Below are positions 8,801-17,927 of a stretch of 64,000 bases of DNA, one piece after another. This DNA is from Variovorax ginsengisoli (GTDB lineage: Bacteria > Pseudomonadota > Gammaproteobacteria > Burkholderiales > Burkholderiaceae_C), in NCBI RefSeq assembly GCF_006438845.1, contig NZ_RCZJ01000001.1, positions 62,001-126,000 of the forward strand. The letters run 5' to 3'. The notes under the pieces are model-generated. The model was not told where the DNA came from and ran no database searches. It saw only the letters and a list, made by a program, of their open reading frames with translations. The translations under genes and the position numbers were made by a program. The stretch's first letter is position 1; every line of letters starts with the position of its first letter.

Positions 8801-9823
8801 TCAGGCGCCAGCGAACTCGACTGCGCTGGGAATGTGCCAGTCGCCGAGCGTGACCGATCGTGCGGCGCGCACCGCGCGCACGGTGGCGATGGCGACCACC
8901 TCGGCCGCCATCGCGCTCAAGACCGTCATGCCGGGTGCATTGCCTTCGAGTGGCACGCGGCAGGTAGCGAGCGCGAACAGCGTGTCGCCGTCGCTCATGG
9001 TGTGGACCGGGTTGATGCTGCGCGCCAGGCCGTCGTGCGCGGCCATTGCCAGGCGGTTGGCCTGCACCTTGGTCAGCACCGCGTCGGTCGCGACGACACC
9101 CAGCGTGGTGTTGGTGCCGGCCAGCAGCGGCTTGGGCACGTCGCCGCGCATCAGGGCGCGCCGCGTGTCGAGCAACGATCGGCCGTCGGCCGTGCGCGCA
9201 CCGGCGACCACCTGCGCGGTGTCGGGGTCAATCACGTCGCCCAGCGCGTTGCAGGCGATCAGCGCGCCGACCGTGACGCCGCCGACCGTGACCGAGGCGC
9301 AGCCGATGCCGCCCTTCATCGCGCGATCGACGCCGAACAGCTTGCCCACCAGCGCGCCACTGCCGGCGCCGACATTGCCCTCCGCCGGAGCCTGCTTCGA
9401 GGCGGCCTCGCAGGCGGCGTAGCCGGCCTCGGCGTCGGGGCGGATCCGCGCGTCGCCCATCGGCAGGTCGAACAGCACCGCGGCAGGCACGATCGGCAGC
9501 GTGCCGAAGCGCACGTCCATGCCGACGCCGCGCTCTTCCAGCCAGCGCATCGCCCCCTCGGCCGCCGCGAGGCCCCAGGCGCTGCCGCCGGCCAGCATCA
9601 CGCCGTGCACCTGCTGCACCAGGTTGCCGGGCGACAGAAGATCGGTTTCGCGCGTGCCCGGCGCCGCGCCCCGCACGTCGACACCACCGACCGCACCTTC
9701 GCGCGCCAGGATCACGGTGCAGCCCGTGGGGCGCCGCGTGTCGCTGAAATGGCCGACCTCGATGCCGGCGACGTCGGTGAGGCTGCCTGCGTAGGGCAGG
9801 GGGATCGAAGGGGTGGGGCGCAT
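8801..9823 (-). CDS. P1-family peptidase (DmpA/NylC-like aminopeptidase or amidase)
   Basis: The protein has 340 residues and the Ntn-hydrolase fold signatures of family P1 (L-aminopeptidase/D-esterase DmpA, nylon oligomer hydrolase NylC): GVMLAGGSAWGLAAAEG near 74-90 and GNVGAGSGALVGK near 149-161. GTNTTLGVVATDA near 236-248 is the expected self-cleavage site, Asn238/Thr239, with Thr239 becoming the nucleophile as in NylC. Members are cytoplasmic and cleave small amides or N-terminal amino acids. The ATG at 9823 is used because homology begins right after it (PYAGSLTDVAGIEVGH); the frame continues upstream without similarity. It lies 53 bases after a methyltransferase gene in the same direction. 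Confidence 0.9.
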   Translation of the reverse strand: MRPTPSIPLPYAGSLTDVAGIEVGHFSDTRRPTGCTVILAREGAVGGVDVRGAAPGTRETDLLSPGNLVQQVHGVMLAGGSAWGLAAAEGAMRWLEERGVGMDVRFGTLPIVPAAVLFDLPMGDARIRPDAEAGYAACEAASKQAPAEGNVGAGSGALVGKLFGVDRAMKGGIGCASVTVGGVTVGALIACNALGDVIDPDTAQVVAGARTADGRSLLDTRRALMRGDVPKPLLAGTNTTLGVVATDAVLTKVQANRLAMAAHDGLARSINPVHTMSDGDTLFALATCRVPLEGNAPGMTVLSAMAAEVVAIATVRAVRAARSVTLGDWHIPSAVEFAGA

Positions 9824-9876
9824 CGGGCGGGATGATACGGCGTGGCCCTGCGCGCCCGACCGGGGTTCGCTGGCCG

Positions 9877-10572
9877 TCAGGCCGCCTCGATCTGGCTCGG
9901 CATCGCGGCCAGCGCGCGGATCAGCATGATGCTCATGCCCGAGAAGTCGCGTTCGACGCAGTCGCCGAGCACCCCGTGCCATTCGGCTTCGTCGCCGGTC
10001 AGGTTCTCCCACACCTCGACCGGGTGCGCGGCCGAGGTGCCGTGCGCCAGCAGATAGGCGGCGATGTGCCTGGGCATGAAGGAGCGCGCCGCGTCCCACG
10101 GCAGCGGGATGACGATGGCGTTGCGCTGGTCGGCCAGCACGTGCACCAGATGGCGCTTGAAAGGCTCCAGCTCGCCGCGGCGGTGGAATGTCACGAAGGT
10201 GGTCTCGTCGAAACAGACCCGGGCACGCGAGGCGAGGATCTGCGCCGCGGAAATGCCGGCCACCGTCTCGACCCGATGCCCGCAGGCACGCTCGACCCGC
10301 TCGAGGTACTGGAAGCCGCTGAAATGGATGTCGCCCATGAAGACCACGACGCAGCGCTTGCCTGCATGGTGCGCGGCAGCCACCGCGGCCAGTTGAGCGA
10401 CCTGGTCGCCGTAGTTCATCAGCACCACTTCGGCGCGAGCCGGAATGATGCTTCGCACGACGTCGATGACGGTGTCGAAGCCGGCAACGACGTCGGCCTG
10501 GGCGACGAGTTGCGCGCCACGCTGGGTCAGGTAGCCAAGGTCGCCGGGGCCGGCGCCGATGCAGACAATCAT
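9877..10572 (-). CDS. cbiE: Tetrapyrrole-methylase-fold SAM methyltransferase, CbiE-like
   Basis: The protein has 231 residues. It begins [16 protein letters not shown], the SAM-binding loop of the tetrapyrrole (corrin/porphyrin) methyltransferase fold. [19 protein letters not shown] and [13 protein letters not shown] follow at the places expected for the second SAM loop and active site. The order best fits cobalt-precorrin-7 C5-methyltransferase (CbiE) of vitamin B12 synthesis, without the CbiT decarboxylase domain of CobL fusions. No other cobalamin gene is visible in the window. It sits 53 bases behind the metal ATPase gene and 53 bases before a peptidase gene, so co-transcription is likely. 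The specific methylation site is inferred. Confidence 0.68.
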   Translation of the reverse strand: MIVCIGAGPGDLGYLTQRGAQLVAQADVVAGFDTVIDVVRSIIPARAEVVLMNYGDQVAQLAAVAAAHHAGKRCVVVFMGDIHFSGFQYLERVERACGHRVETVAGISAAQILASRARVCFDETTFVTFHRRGELEPFKRHLVHVLADQRNAIVIPLPWDAARSFMPRHIAAYLLAHGTSAAHPVEVWENLTGDEAEWHGVLGDCVERDFSGMSIMLIRALAAMPSQIEAA

Positions 10573-10625
10573 GAAGACACTTTCGAGAGAGTGCCCCGAG
10601 GATGCCTGATCCGCCCGATGCGGCC

Positions 10626-12692
10626 CTAGAACCGGGTGCGCAGCAGCCGCAAGCCGTTGGCCACCACCAGCAGGCTCGCCCCCATGTCCGCGAACACGGC
10701 CATCCACATGGTCGCGCTGCCGAACACGGCGAGCGCGAAGAACACGACCTTGATGCCCAGTGCGAGCGATATGTTCTGCCACAGCACCGTGTGCGTGCGG
10801 CGCGACAGGCGGATGGTGTCGGCGATGCGGCCGAGGTCGTCGTTCATGATCACCACGTCGGCCGCTTCCATCGCGATGTCGGTGCCGGCGGCGCCCATCG
10901 CGAAGCCGATGTCGGCCTGCGCCAGCGCGGGGGCGTCGTTGATGCCGTCGCCGGTCATGCCGGTCATGCCGTAGCGCTGGCGCATGGCCTGCACGGCCTT
11001 GAGCTTGTCCTCGGGCAGCAGGTCGCCGCGCGCGTCGTCGATGCCGGCGGCGTCGGCCACGGCACGGGCGGTGAGGGCGTTGTCACCCGTCAGCATCACG
11101 GGCGTCACGCCCATCGCCTTCAGGTCCGCCACCGCCTGGCGCGAGCCCGCCTTGACGGTGTCGGCCACGGCGAAGAGGCCGAGCACGGCGTGCGCGTCGG
11201 CCAGCAGCGTCACGGTGCGGCCTTGCCGCTCGTGTTCGGCCAGGGCCTGCACCAGCGCGTCGGTGCGCAGGCCGCGCTCGTCGATCAGCCGCAGGTTGCC
11301 GAGCACCAGCGTGCGTTCGCCGATGCGGCCTTCGGTGCCGCGCCCGGCCATGGCACGGACATCCGCCACGTCCTCGCGCGGCAGGTCGATGCCCGCGGCG
11401 ATCGCCTTGGACACCGGGTGGTCGGAACGCGCGGCGAGGCTGCCGGCGGCGCTGCGTGCCTGCGCTTCATCCGCACCGCCCCAGGCCTGGAAGGCGACCA
11501 GTACGGGCTTGCCCTCGGTCAGCGTGCCGGTCTTGTCGAGCGCCACCGCGCGGAGCTTGCGCGCGCCCTCGAGGTGGGTGCCACCCTTGATGAGGATGCC
11601 GCGCCGGGCCGCGGCGGTCAGGCCGCTCACGACCGTGACGGGTGTCGAGATCACCAGCGCACAGGGGCAGGCAATGACCAGCAGCACCAGGGCCTTGTAG
11701 ATCGCGTCGAGCCAGGCCCAATCGAGCAGCAGCGGCGGCAGGACCGCGACGAGCACCGCCAGCACGAACACGGTCGGCGTGTAGACCGCGGCGAATCGCT
11801 CGATGAAGCGTTGCGTCGGCGCGCGCGAGGCCTGCGCCTGCTCGACCGATTCGATGATCCGGTCGAGCGTGGTGTGCCCGGCCGCAGCGGTCACGCGCAT
11901 CTCGAGTTCGCCGGTCTGGTTGACCGTGGCGGCGAAGACCGCATCGCCGACGGCCTTGTCCACCGGGATGCTCTCGCCGGTGACGCTCGCCTGGTCGACC
12001 GCGCTGTTGCCGGCGGTCACCACGCCGTCGAGCGGCACGCGCTCGCCGGGGCGGATGCGCACCACCGCGTCGACCGTGACACTGCGCACCGCCGCACGCT
12101 GCCAGGCGCCATCGGCACCGCGCACCTCGGCTTCGTCGGGCGCCAGCGCCATCAGGCCGCCGATCGCGTTGCGTGCGCGGTCGGCCGCCTTGTGCTCGAT
12201 GAATTCGGCCAGGGCGTAGAGCGCCATCACCATCGCCGCCTCGGGCCACTGGCCGATGAGGAAGGCGCCGGTGACAGCCACCGCCATGAGCGCGTCGATG
12301 CCCAGCTTGCCGCGCAGCAGCGACTTCAGGCCGCTGCGGTAGATGCCGGTGCCAGCCAGCGCAATGGCCACCGCCGCGAGCGCCATGCCGCCGATGCGTC
12401 CGACGGTGGTCTCGGGCAGCAGCAGGTGGCTCAGCTCGGCCAGCACCGCGACGACCAGCGCGGCGATGATGCGCGGCAGCGCGGGCAGCGGGCCGTGGTC
12501 GTGCCCATCGCCGCCTTCGTCGCCATGCGCGTGGTCATGGTCATGGTCGTGCCCTGCCTCGCCGTGCGCGGGTGGCACTGGTGCGCTGGCCGGGCGCAGC
12601 CGCACCGGGGCGCCGCAGCAGCTTTCGCAGCCGGCGGCGTCTTTGACCGGAATCCGTGTCGGGGTCGTGGCGGCGGTGTGGTCCTGGGACAT
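10626..12692 (-). CDS. cadA: CadA/ZntA-type P1B heavy-metal-exporting ATPase
   Basis: The protein has 688 residues and pumps divalent soft metals (Cd, Zn, Pb) out of the cytoplasm. All P-type motifs are intact: TGES 238-241, metal-site CPC 342-344, phosphorylation DKTGT 386-390, the class-specific HP at 425-426 and GDGIND 581-586. An Asp in [11 protein letters not shown] near the C terminus matches the P1B-2 (Zn/Cd/Pb) class. The N terminus lacks the usual HMA domain. It instead has a Cys cluster (GCESCCG, 21-27) and a His/Asp-rich stretch (48-66). Divergent cadR and its operator lie directly upstream, so induction by Cd/Pb/Zn is expected. Confidence 0.9.
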   Translation of the reverse strand: MSQDHTAATTPTRIPVKDAAGCESCCGAPVRLRPASAPVPPAHGEAGHDHDHDHAHGDEGGDGHDHGPLPALPRIIAALVVAVLAELSHLLLPETTVGRIGGMALAAVAIALAGTGIYRSGLKSLLRGKLGIDALMAVAVTGAFLIGQWPEAAMVMALYALAEFIEHKAADRARNAIGGLMALAPDEAEVRGADGAWQRAAVRSVTVDAVVRIRPGERVPLDGVVTAGNSAVDQASVTGESIPVDKAVGDAVFAATVNQTGELEMRVTAAAGHTTLDRIIESVEQAQASRAPTQRFIERFAAVYTPTVFVLAVLVAVLPPLLLDWAWLDAIYKALVLLVIACPCALVISTPVTVVSGLTAAARRGILIKGGTHLEGARKLRAVALDKTGTLTEGKPVLVAFQAWGGADEAQARSAAGSLAARSDHPVSKAIAAGIDLPREDVADVRAMAGRGTEGRIGERTLVLGNLRLIDERGLRTDALVQALAEHERQGRTVTLLADAHAVLGLFAVADTVKAGSRQAVADLKAMGVTPVMLTGDNALTARAVADAAGIDDARGDLLPEDKLKAVQAMRQRYGMTGMTGDGINDAPALAQADIGFAMGAAGTDIAMEAADVVIMNDDLGRIADTIRLSRRTHTVLWQNISLALGIKVVFFALAVFGSATMWMAVFADMGASLLVVANGLRLLRTRF

Positions 12693-12731
12693 TCGGGGCG
12701 TGCGCTTTCTGTTTTCTTGAGATGTGCCACG

Positions 12732-12762
12732 ATTGGAAACGTTGAAGTCACTCGAAGGTCAA
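12732..12762 (-). promoter_or_regulatory. MerR-type operator and cadA promoter
   Basis: On the minus strand TTGACC (12762-12757) is separated by 19 bases from TCCAAT (12737-12732), a 4/6 match to TATAAT. The over-long spacer is typical of MerR-controlled promoters. Between them lies an imperfect 21-bp dyad (12739-12759), ACNTTNNAGTNACTNNAANGT, overlapping the -35 box as in the zntA promoter. The divergent cadR start codon is seven bases away, which implies autoregulation. Confidence 0.72.
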
Positions 12763-12765
12763 GCC

Positions 12766-13239
12766 ATGTCTGTTGCAATGCCACGCACCGCGGAGGGTTT
12801 CCGCATCGGCGAGGCCGCGCACGCCAGCGGGGTGAGCGCCGCCAATATCCGCTATTACGAAAAGCAGGGCCTGATGGCGCCGCAGGGCCGCGGAGACAAC
12901 AGCTACCGGCTCTACAGCGACGCCGACGTACACACGCTGCGCTTCATCCGCCTGTGCCGGGCGATGGACATGTCGCTCGACGAGGTGCGCACGCTGCTCG
13001 GGCTCGACCTGCGCAGCAAGACCGATTGCGACGCCGCCTGCGTCGCGCTCGACGAACACCTGGGCCATGTGCGCGAACGGCTGCGTGAACTGCGCGCGCT
13101 GGAAAAGGACTTGCTCGCGCTGCGCAACAGTTGCGACGGCAGCGATGCGCAATGCCACATCATCGAGTCGCTGCACGCACGGGCCGATGCACAGCCTTTG
13201 AGCGGTGAGCGTGGCACCTCGGCCACGCGGCACGTTTGA
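12766..13239 (+). CDS. cadR: Cd(II)/Pb(II)-responsive MerR-family regulator CadR/PbrR
   Basis: The protein has 157 residues. The MerR helix-turn-helix and wing occupy about residues 12-75 (FRIGEAAHASGVSAANIRYYEKQGL), followed by the long dimerisation helix. Cys88, Cys123 and Cys130 have the spacing (35 and 7) of the three metal-binding cysteines of CadR; Cys92 is an extra. The C-terminal ESLHARA tail also fits. It should twist the cadA promoter into an active form when metal binds. Two starts are possible, 12766 and 12778; the first is chosen because it leaves the operator just outside the gene. It ends six bases from the convergent phosphodiesterase gene. Confidence 0.92.
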   Translation: MSVAMPRTAEGFRIGEAAHASGVSAANIRYYEKQGLMAPQGRGDNSYRLYSDADVHTLRFIRLCRAMDMSLDEVRTLLGLDLRSKTDCDAACVALDEHLGHVRERLRELRALEKDLLALRNSCDGSDAQCHIIESLHARADAQPLSGERGTSATRHV

Positions 13240-13245
13240 CGCCGG

Positions 13246-14220
13246 TCAGTTGACCGGGCCGGCCGGCAGCGGCATCGGCAGCCCGCGCATGCGCACTTCG
13301 GCGCGCAGCAGGTCGGGGAAGTCGCTGATCAGCCCGTCGACACCCAGGCCGATCAGGTTCGCCATCTCGGCGCGCGTGTTGAGGGTCCAGGGAATCACCT
13401 GGAAGCCGAGGGCCTGCGCTTCCTTCACCGCCGCGGCCGTCACCGTGTTGCCGGCGGGCGACCAGACGACCGGTGCCGGCGTGACGCCGGCAGCCGCCTT
13501 CACCAACTGTGGCGTGGAGCCGAAATCCGCCGCTTTCAGGCCGGCCGTCCAGCGGCTGTCCTTGAGCGTGCGCGCCGTCGTGAGGTAGGCGCGCGGCATG
13601 GCAGGTGCCTGCTGCCCCACGAGCGCGAGGGAGCGCCAGTCGAAGCTCTGGACCGTCACCCGGTCCGCCATGCCGGCCTTGGCGATCTCTGCCAAGAGCA
13701 CGCGGACCATCGTCTCCGGCGACGCGCTGTCGCCGGGCCGCGTCGGATCGAGCTTGGTCTCGATGTTGAAGCGCACCGCATGGGCACGGCGCTCCTTGAC
13801 CAGCGCGAAGACGGCAGCCAGCGTCGGAATGCGCTCGCCGTCTGTCGGGACCTGTGTCGCGAACTGCTCTGCGTACTTGCTGCCCGGCTGCAGCCGGCCC
13901 ACGTCGTAGGCCTGGAGCTGCGCCAGCGTGAGCGAGCGGATCAACGGCCCCGGCGCCTGCAGCCACGCACCGGTGGCGTCGCGCGTGTGGTCCGGGTTCA
14001 GCGCCATGTCGTGCGACACCACCGCGACGTCGTCGGCCGTCAGCGCGATGTCGAGTTCGAGCGTGGTCACGCCAAGCGTGATGGCCTGGTCGAAGGCCTG
14101 CAGCGTGTTCTCGGGCCACAGGCCCCGCCCGCCCCGGTGCGCCTGGATATCGAAGGCGTGTGCGGCCGTGAGCGCCAGCGTCATCAGCGCCGCGACGAGA
14201 ACGGCGCGTTTGTTCGTCAT
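13246..14220 (-). CDS. Periplasmic glycerophosphodiester phosphodiesterase
   Basis: The protein has 324 residues with a signal peptide (cleavage after AHA, about residue 22). The GDPD catalytic pattern is clear: His28-Arg29 in QAHRGG, PENT at 36-39, Glu55 and Asp57 in LELDIALT, and His70 in VVSHD. Such enzymes release glycerol-3-phosphate from deacylated phospholipids using a divalent metal. Its length and export resemble GlpQ-like enzymes more than the cytoplasmic UgpQ. The start codon overlaps the stop of the upstream DUF1439 gene (ATGA), so the two are coupled. Confidence 0.92.
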   Translation of the reverse strand: MTNKRAVLVAALMTLALTAAHAFDIQAHRGGRGLWPENTLQAFDQAITLGVTTLELDIALTADDVAVVSHDMALNPDHTRDATGAWLQAPGPLIRSLTLAQLQAYDVGRLQPGSKYAEQFATQVPTDGERIPTLAAVFALVKERRAHAVRFNIETKLDPTRPGDSASPETMVRVLLAEIAKAGMADRVTVQSFDWRSLALVGQQAPAMPRAYLTTARTLKDSRWTAGLKAADFGSTPQLVKAAAGVTPAPVVWSPAGNTVTAAAVKEAQALGFQVIPWTLNTRAEMANLIGLGVDGLISDFPDLLRAEVRMRGLPMPLPAGPVN

Positions 14221-14810
14221 TTGAGCGTCACCTTGATGTCGTCCTGTTGCACGGTGATATCGCCGATCTCGTAGGTCTTGCGGCCTACCGTCAGCTCTTC
14301 CGGCTTGAAGGTGCGCAGCGGGTAGTCGCGCAGCAGCTCCTGCGCCACCAGGCCGCCAATCTGCTGCAGGCGATCTGCGTCGCGGCCGTTCAGGCCCTGC
14401 AGCTCGATGCGCTCGGCGCGCGGATCGTGCAGCCTCAACGTGAGCGCCGGAACGTCGTACTTCAGCGCGCTGCTCACCGTCACGATGCCCTCGACGCTCG
14501 ACGGCTGGATCAGCGGACTGCCGATGGTCATCAGCGCCGTGATGGCCGCCCGGTTGCCGGCCGCATCGAGCACCAGCTTCGGATCGCGCAGATTCACCGA
14601 GAACAGCTCGGCGTAGCGTTGCCGCACCGGAAAGCGCTTGGCAATCTGCGTCTGCAGTTCCTCGCGGCCAATGGTGTATTCGCTGGTGAAGAAATTGAAG
14701 CCGGCCAGGGCGGCGAAGGGGGCGCCAGCGGCAAGGGCTCCCAACGCGCGCAGCCACTGGCGGCGTTCGGAAGAGGCGAGGGCAGTGCGGAGTCGTGAGC
14801 GTTGAGGCAT
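14217..14810 (-). CDS. DUF1439-family exported protein
   Basis: The protein has 197 residues. A twin-arginine-like start (SERRQWLRALGALAAG) precedes a hydrophobic segment and the sequence FNFFTSEYTIGREELQTQIAKRFPV, typical of DUF1439 proteins (YceB-like). These are small envelope proteins with an amphipathic beta/helix fold of the lipid-binding (TULIP-like) type. I see no lipobox Cys, so this member may be anchored by its N-terminal segment or exported by the Tat route. It is coupled by ATGA overlap to a phospholipid-derived phosphodiesterase, consistent with an envelope lipid role. The 14810 ATG is chosen because it starts the export signal. Confidence 0.82.
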   Translation of the reverse strand: MPQRSRLRTALASSERRQWLRALGALAAGAPFAALAGFNFFTSEYTIGREELQTQIAKRFPVRQRYAELFSVNLRDPKLVLDAAGNRAAITALMTIGSPLIQPSSVEGIVTVSSALKYDVPALTLRLHDPRAERIELQGLNGRDADRLQQIGGLVAQELLRDYPLRTFKPEELTVGRKTYEIGDITVQQDDIKVTLK

Positions 14811-14866
14811 ACCGCTCGGAGCTTGCCACAGGCGGGATCGTTCCCGCGCGCAGCGTCTATCGTCGC

Positions 14867-15635
<769 letters not shown>

Positions 15636-15652
<17 letters not shown>

Positions 15653-16289
15653 TGATCTTCCTTTCGAGGTGCTTGGCATACAAGCTGATCGGGAAACAGA
15701 GCGCGAAATACAGCAGCGCCACACAGCTGAAGACCACGAAGGGCTTGAAGGTGGCGTTGGAAATCATGCTGCCCGCCTTGGTGAGCTCCACGAAGCCGAT
15801 CACCGAGGCCAGGGCCGTGCCCTTGACCACCTGCACCAGGAAGCCGACGGTGGGCGCGGTGGCGATCTTCACGGCCTGCGGCAAGATCACGTGGCGCATC
15901 TGTTCGCTGAAGCTCAGCGCCAGGCTGCCCGACGCTTCCCACTGGCCTTTGGGAATCGAGGCCACGCAGCCGCGCCAGATCTCCGTGAGGTAGGCGCTGC
16001 TATAGAGCGTGAGGGCCACGCTGGCCGCGGTCCAGGCCGAGACCTCGATGCCCAACAACGCAATGCCGAAGTACGCGAGGAAGAGCTGCATCAGCAGCGG
16101 GGTGCCCTGGAACAGCTGCACATAGGTGCCGATCGCGCGGTCGAGCCACTTGCCCGCACGCATGCGCAGAAAGAGCAGCAGGCCGCCCATCACGCCGCCG
16201 CCGACGAAGGCGATCAGCGACAACGCGACCGTCCAGCGCAGTGCCATGAGCAGGTTGCGCAGGATGTCCCAAAGAGAGAAGTCATTCAT
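15636..16289 (-). CDS. Polar amino-acid ABC transporter, permease (GlnP/HisM family), second copy
   Basis: The protein has 217 residues with about five membrane segments. It carries the EAA loop region WEASGSLALSFSEQMRHVILPQAVK, which docks the ATPase, and the family pattern GTPLLMQLFLAYFG. TEIWRGCVASIPKGQWEA is the usual sequence before the EAA helix. It pairs with the other permease (16307-16963) to form a heterodimer in the inner membrane. Gap to the upstream gene is 17 bases and to the downstream ATPase -17 bases. Substrate class (polar or acidic amino acid) is inferred from family. Confidence 0.92.
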
Positions 16290-16306
16290 GGGGAGGCCGT
16301 CCTGCG

Positions 16307-16963
16307 TCAGCGACCAAAGAACCAGCGTGGACCGGCCCAATTGAGCAGCCGGCGCAAGCCGACCGACAGCGCCAGGTAGAGCACGGTGGCGATGATGAAA
16401 GCCTCGAAAGCACGGAAGTTGCGGCTCTGGATCAGGTTGGCGGCGTAGCTCAGTTCTTCGACCGAGATCTGGCTGCACACCGCGGAGCCGAGCATCACGA
16501 TGATGATCTGGCTCACCATGGCGGGCCACACCTTCTTGAGCGCGGGCGGCAGCACCACCCGCAGGAACACCTGCATCTTGTTGAGTGCCAGGCTCACGGC
16601 GGCTTCGATCTGCCCCTTGGGCGTGGCCTCGATGCCAGCGCGGATGATTTCGGTCGCGTAGGCGCCGAGGTTCGCGACCATCGCGATGATCGAGGCCGTC
16701 TCCGGCGTGAGCTTGACGCCCGCGGCCGGCAGCCCGAAGAAGATGAAGAAGAGCTGGACGATGAAGGGCGTGTTTCGGATCAGCTCGACGTACGCGCCAA
16801 CCACCCAGCGCAGCCACGCCGGCCCGCTAGAGCGTGCCCAGGCGCAGGCCACGCCCACCCCCATGCCGATGAGCGTGGCGATGGCCGTCAGGCCGATGGT
16901 CCACGCCACGCCCTTCGCGAGCAGCCGCCAGTCCACCAGGACGGCGCCGAAGTCGAATTCCAT
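16307..16963 (-). CDS. Polar amino-acid ABC transporter, permease (GlnP/HisQ family), first copy
   Basis: The protein has 218 residues and about five membrane segments. It shows RNTPFIVQLFFIFFGLP, the signature of this permease family, then TEIIRAGIEATPKGQIEAAVSLAL and the coupling loop RVVLPPALKKVWP. It is the heterodimer partner of the next permease. It is separated from the binding-protein gene by 139 bases containing strong hairpins; this often lowers permease expression relative to the binding protein (inference). Confidence 0.92.
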   Translation of the reverse strand: MEFDFGAVLVDWRLLAKGVAWTIGLTAIATLIGMGVGVACAWARSSGPAWLRWVVGAYVELIRNTPFIVQLFFIFFGLPAAGVKLTPETASIIAMVANLGAYATEIIRAGIEATPKGQIEAAVSLALNKMQVFLRVVLPPALKKVWPAMVSQIIIVMLGSAVCSQISVEELSYAANLIQSRNFRAFEAFIIATVLYLALSVGLRRLLNWAGPRWFFGR

Positions 16964-17027
16964 CTGAGTTCTCCGATCACGAAGCGCGGTCCTGCCACGC
17001 TGGCCTTCATTCCGGGGACACCGCGGA

Positions 17028-17071
17028 ACCGGCTTCGCCGGGCCGCTGGTGCCGCCCCCTCGAGGGGCGGC
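17028..17071. repeat. Two hairpins between binding-protein and permease genes
   Basis: CCGGC-TTC-GCCGG at 17028-17040 is followed by GCCGCCCC (17051-17058) pairing with GGGGCGGC (17064-17071). There is no T-run, so it is not a classical terminator. The sequence around it has the look of the GC-rich intergenic repeats common in Comamonadaceae genomes. It lies inside the operon transcript and may stabilise or attenuate the mRNA after the binding-protein gene. Confidence 0.6.
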
Positions 17072-17102
17072 TGCACGAAGTGAGCCGCTTCGAGGGTGGG
17101 AC

Positions 17103-17927
17103 TCATACAGGCAAGTCGCCGGCGGCCTTGCCCAGCCACTTCATCGACATCTTGTCCAGCGTGCCGTCCTTCTTGGCGGCGGCGATGATCTCGTTGACCT
17201 TGGCCTTCAGCGCCGTCTCGTTCTTGGCGATACCCACGAAGCAAGGGCTGTCCTTGAGCAGCAGCTTGTACTCGGCGCTGACCTTCGGGTTCTTGGCCAG
17301 CATGTCGGCCGCCACGGCGGCGCTGGTGGCGATGGTCTGGGTCTGGCCGGCCACGAAGGCGGCAATGGTCGCGTTGTTGTCCTCGAAGCGGCGGTAGTCG
17401 ACGTTCGCCGGCGCCACCTTGTTCAGTTCTTGGTCTTCCATCGCGCCGCGCGTCACGGCCACCGTCTTGCCGGCCATGTCGGCGAAGCTGGCGAGCTTCA
17501 TGCTCTTGGCGGCGTACACGGCCTGGAAGAAGGGTGCGTAGGCGGCCGAAAAGTCGATGACCTTCTCGCGCTCGGCGTTCTTGCCCAGCGTGGAGATCAC
17601 CAGGTCGGCCTTCCGGGTCTGCAGATACGGAATGCGGTTGGCGCTGGTCACCGGCACCAGCTCGATCTTCACGCCCAGCTTGGCCGCGATGAGTTGCGCC
17701 ATCTCGATGTCGAGGCCGATGGGCGTCATCGTCTTGTCGACCGAGCCGTAGGGCGGGTAGTCGGTCGGCACCGCGACCTTGAGCGTCTTGGATTTCATGA
17801 TGTTGTCCAGCGCGGCCTGGGCTTGCGCGCCGCCGGCGGCGAACAGCGCGGACGATGCCAGCGCGAGCAGCGCGAACTGGCGCTTGGAGAACAGGGGAAA
17901 GGTGGAAAGCATGGAGATGGTTTTCAT
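17103..17927 (-). CDS. Polar amino-acid ABC transporter, periplasmic binding protein
   Basis: The protein has 274 residues with a signal peptide ending GGAQAQA (about residue 38). The mature part starts with the family-3 pattern SKTLKVAVPTDYPPYG. GLDIEMAQLIAAKLGVKIELV, ADLVISTLGKNAEREKVIDFSAAYAPF and GKTVAVTRGAMED follow. It captures the substrate in the periplasm for the permeases downstream. Its ATG overlaps the stop of the regulator gene (ATGA), so regulator and transporter can be read as one transcript. A candidate operator lies 88-99 bases upstream, inside the regulator gene. Confidence 0.93.
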   Translation of the reverse strand: MKTISMLSTFPLFSKRQFALLALASSALFAAGGAQAQAALDNIMKSKTLKVAVPTDYPPYGSVDKTMTPIGLDIEMAQLIAAKLGVKIELVPVTSANRIPYLQTRKADLVISTLGKNAEREKVIDFSAAYAPFFQAVYAAKSMKLASFADMAGKTVAVTRGAMEDQELNKVAPANVDYRRFEDNNATIAAFVAGQTQTIATSAAVAADMLAKNPKVSAEYKLLLKDSPCFVGIAKNETALKAKVNEIIAAAKKDGTLDKMSMKWLGKAAGDLPV

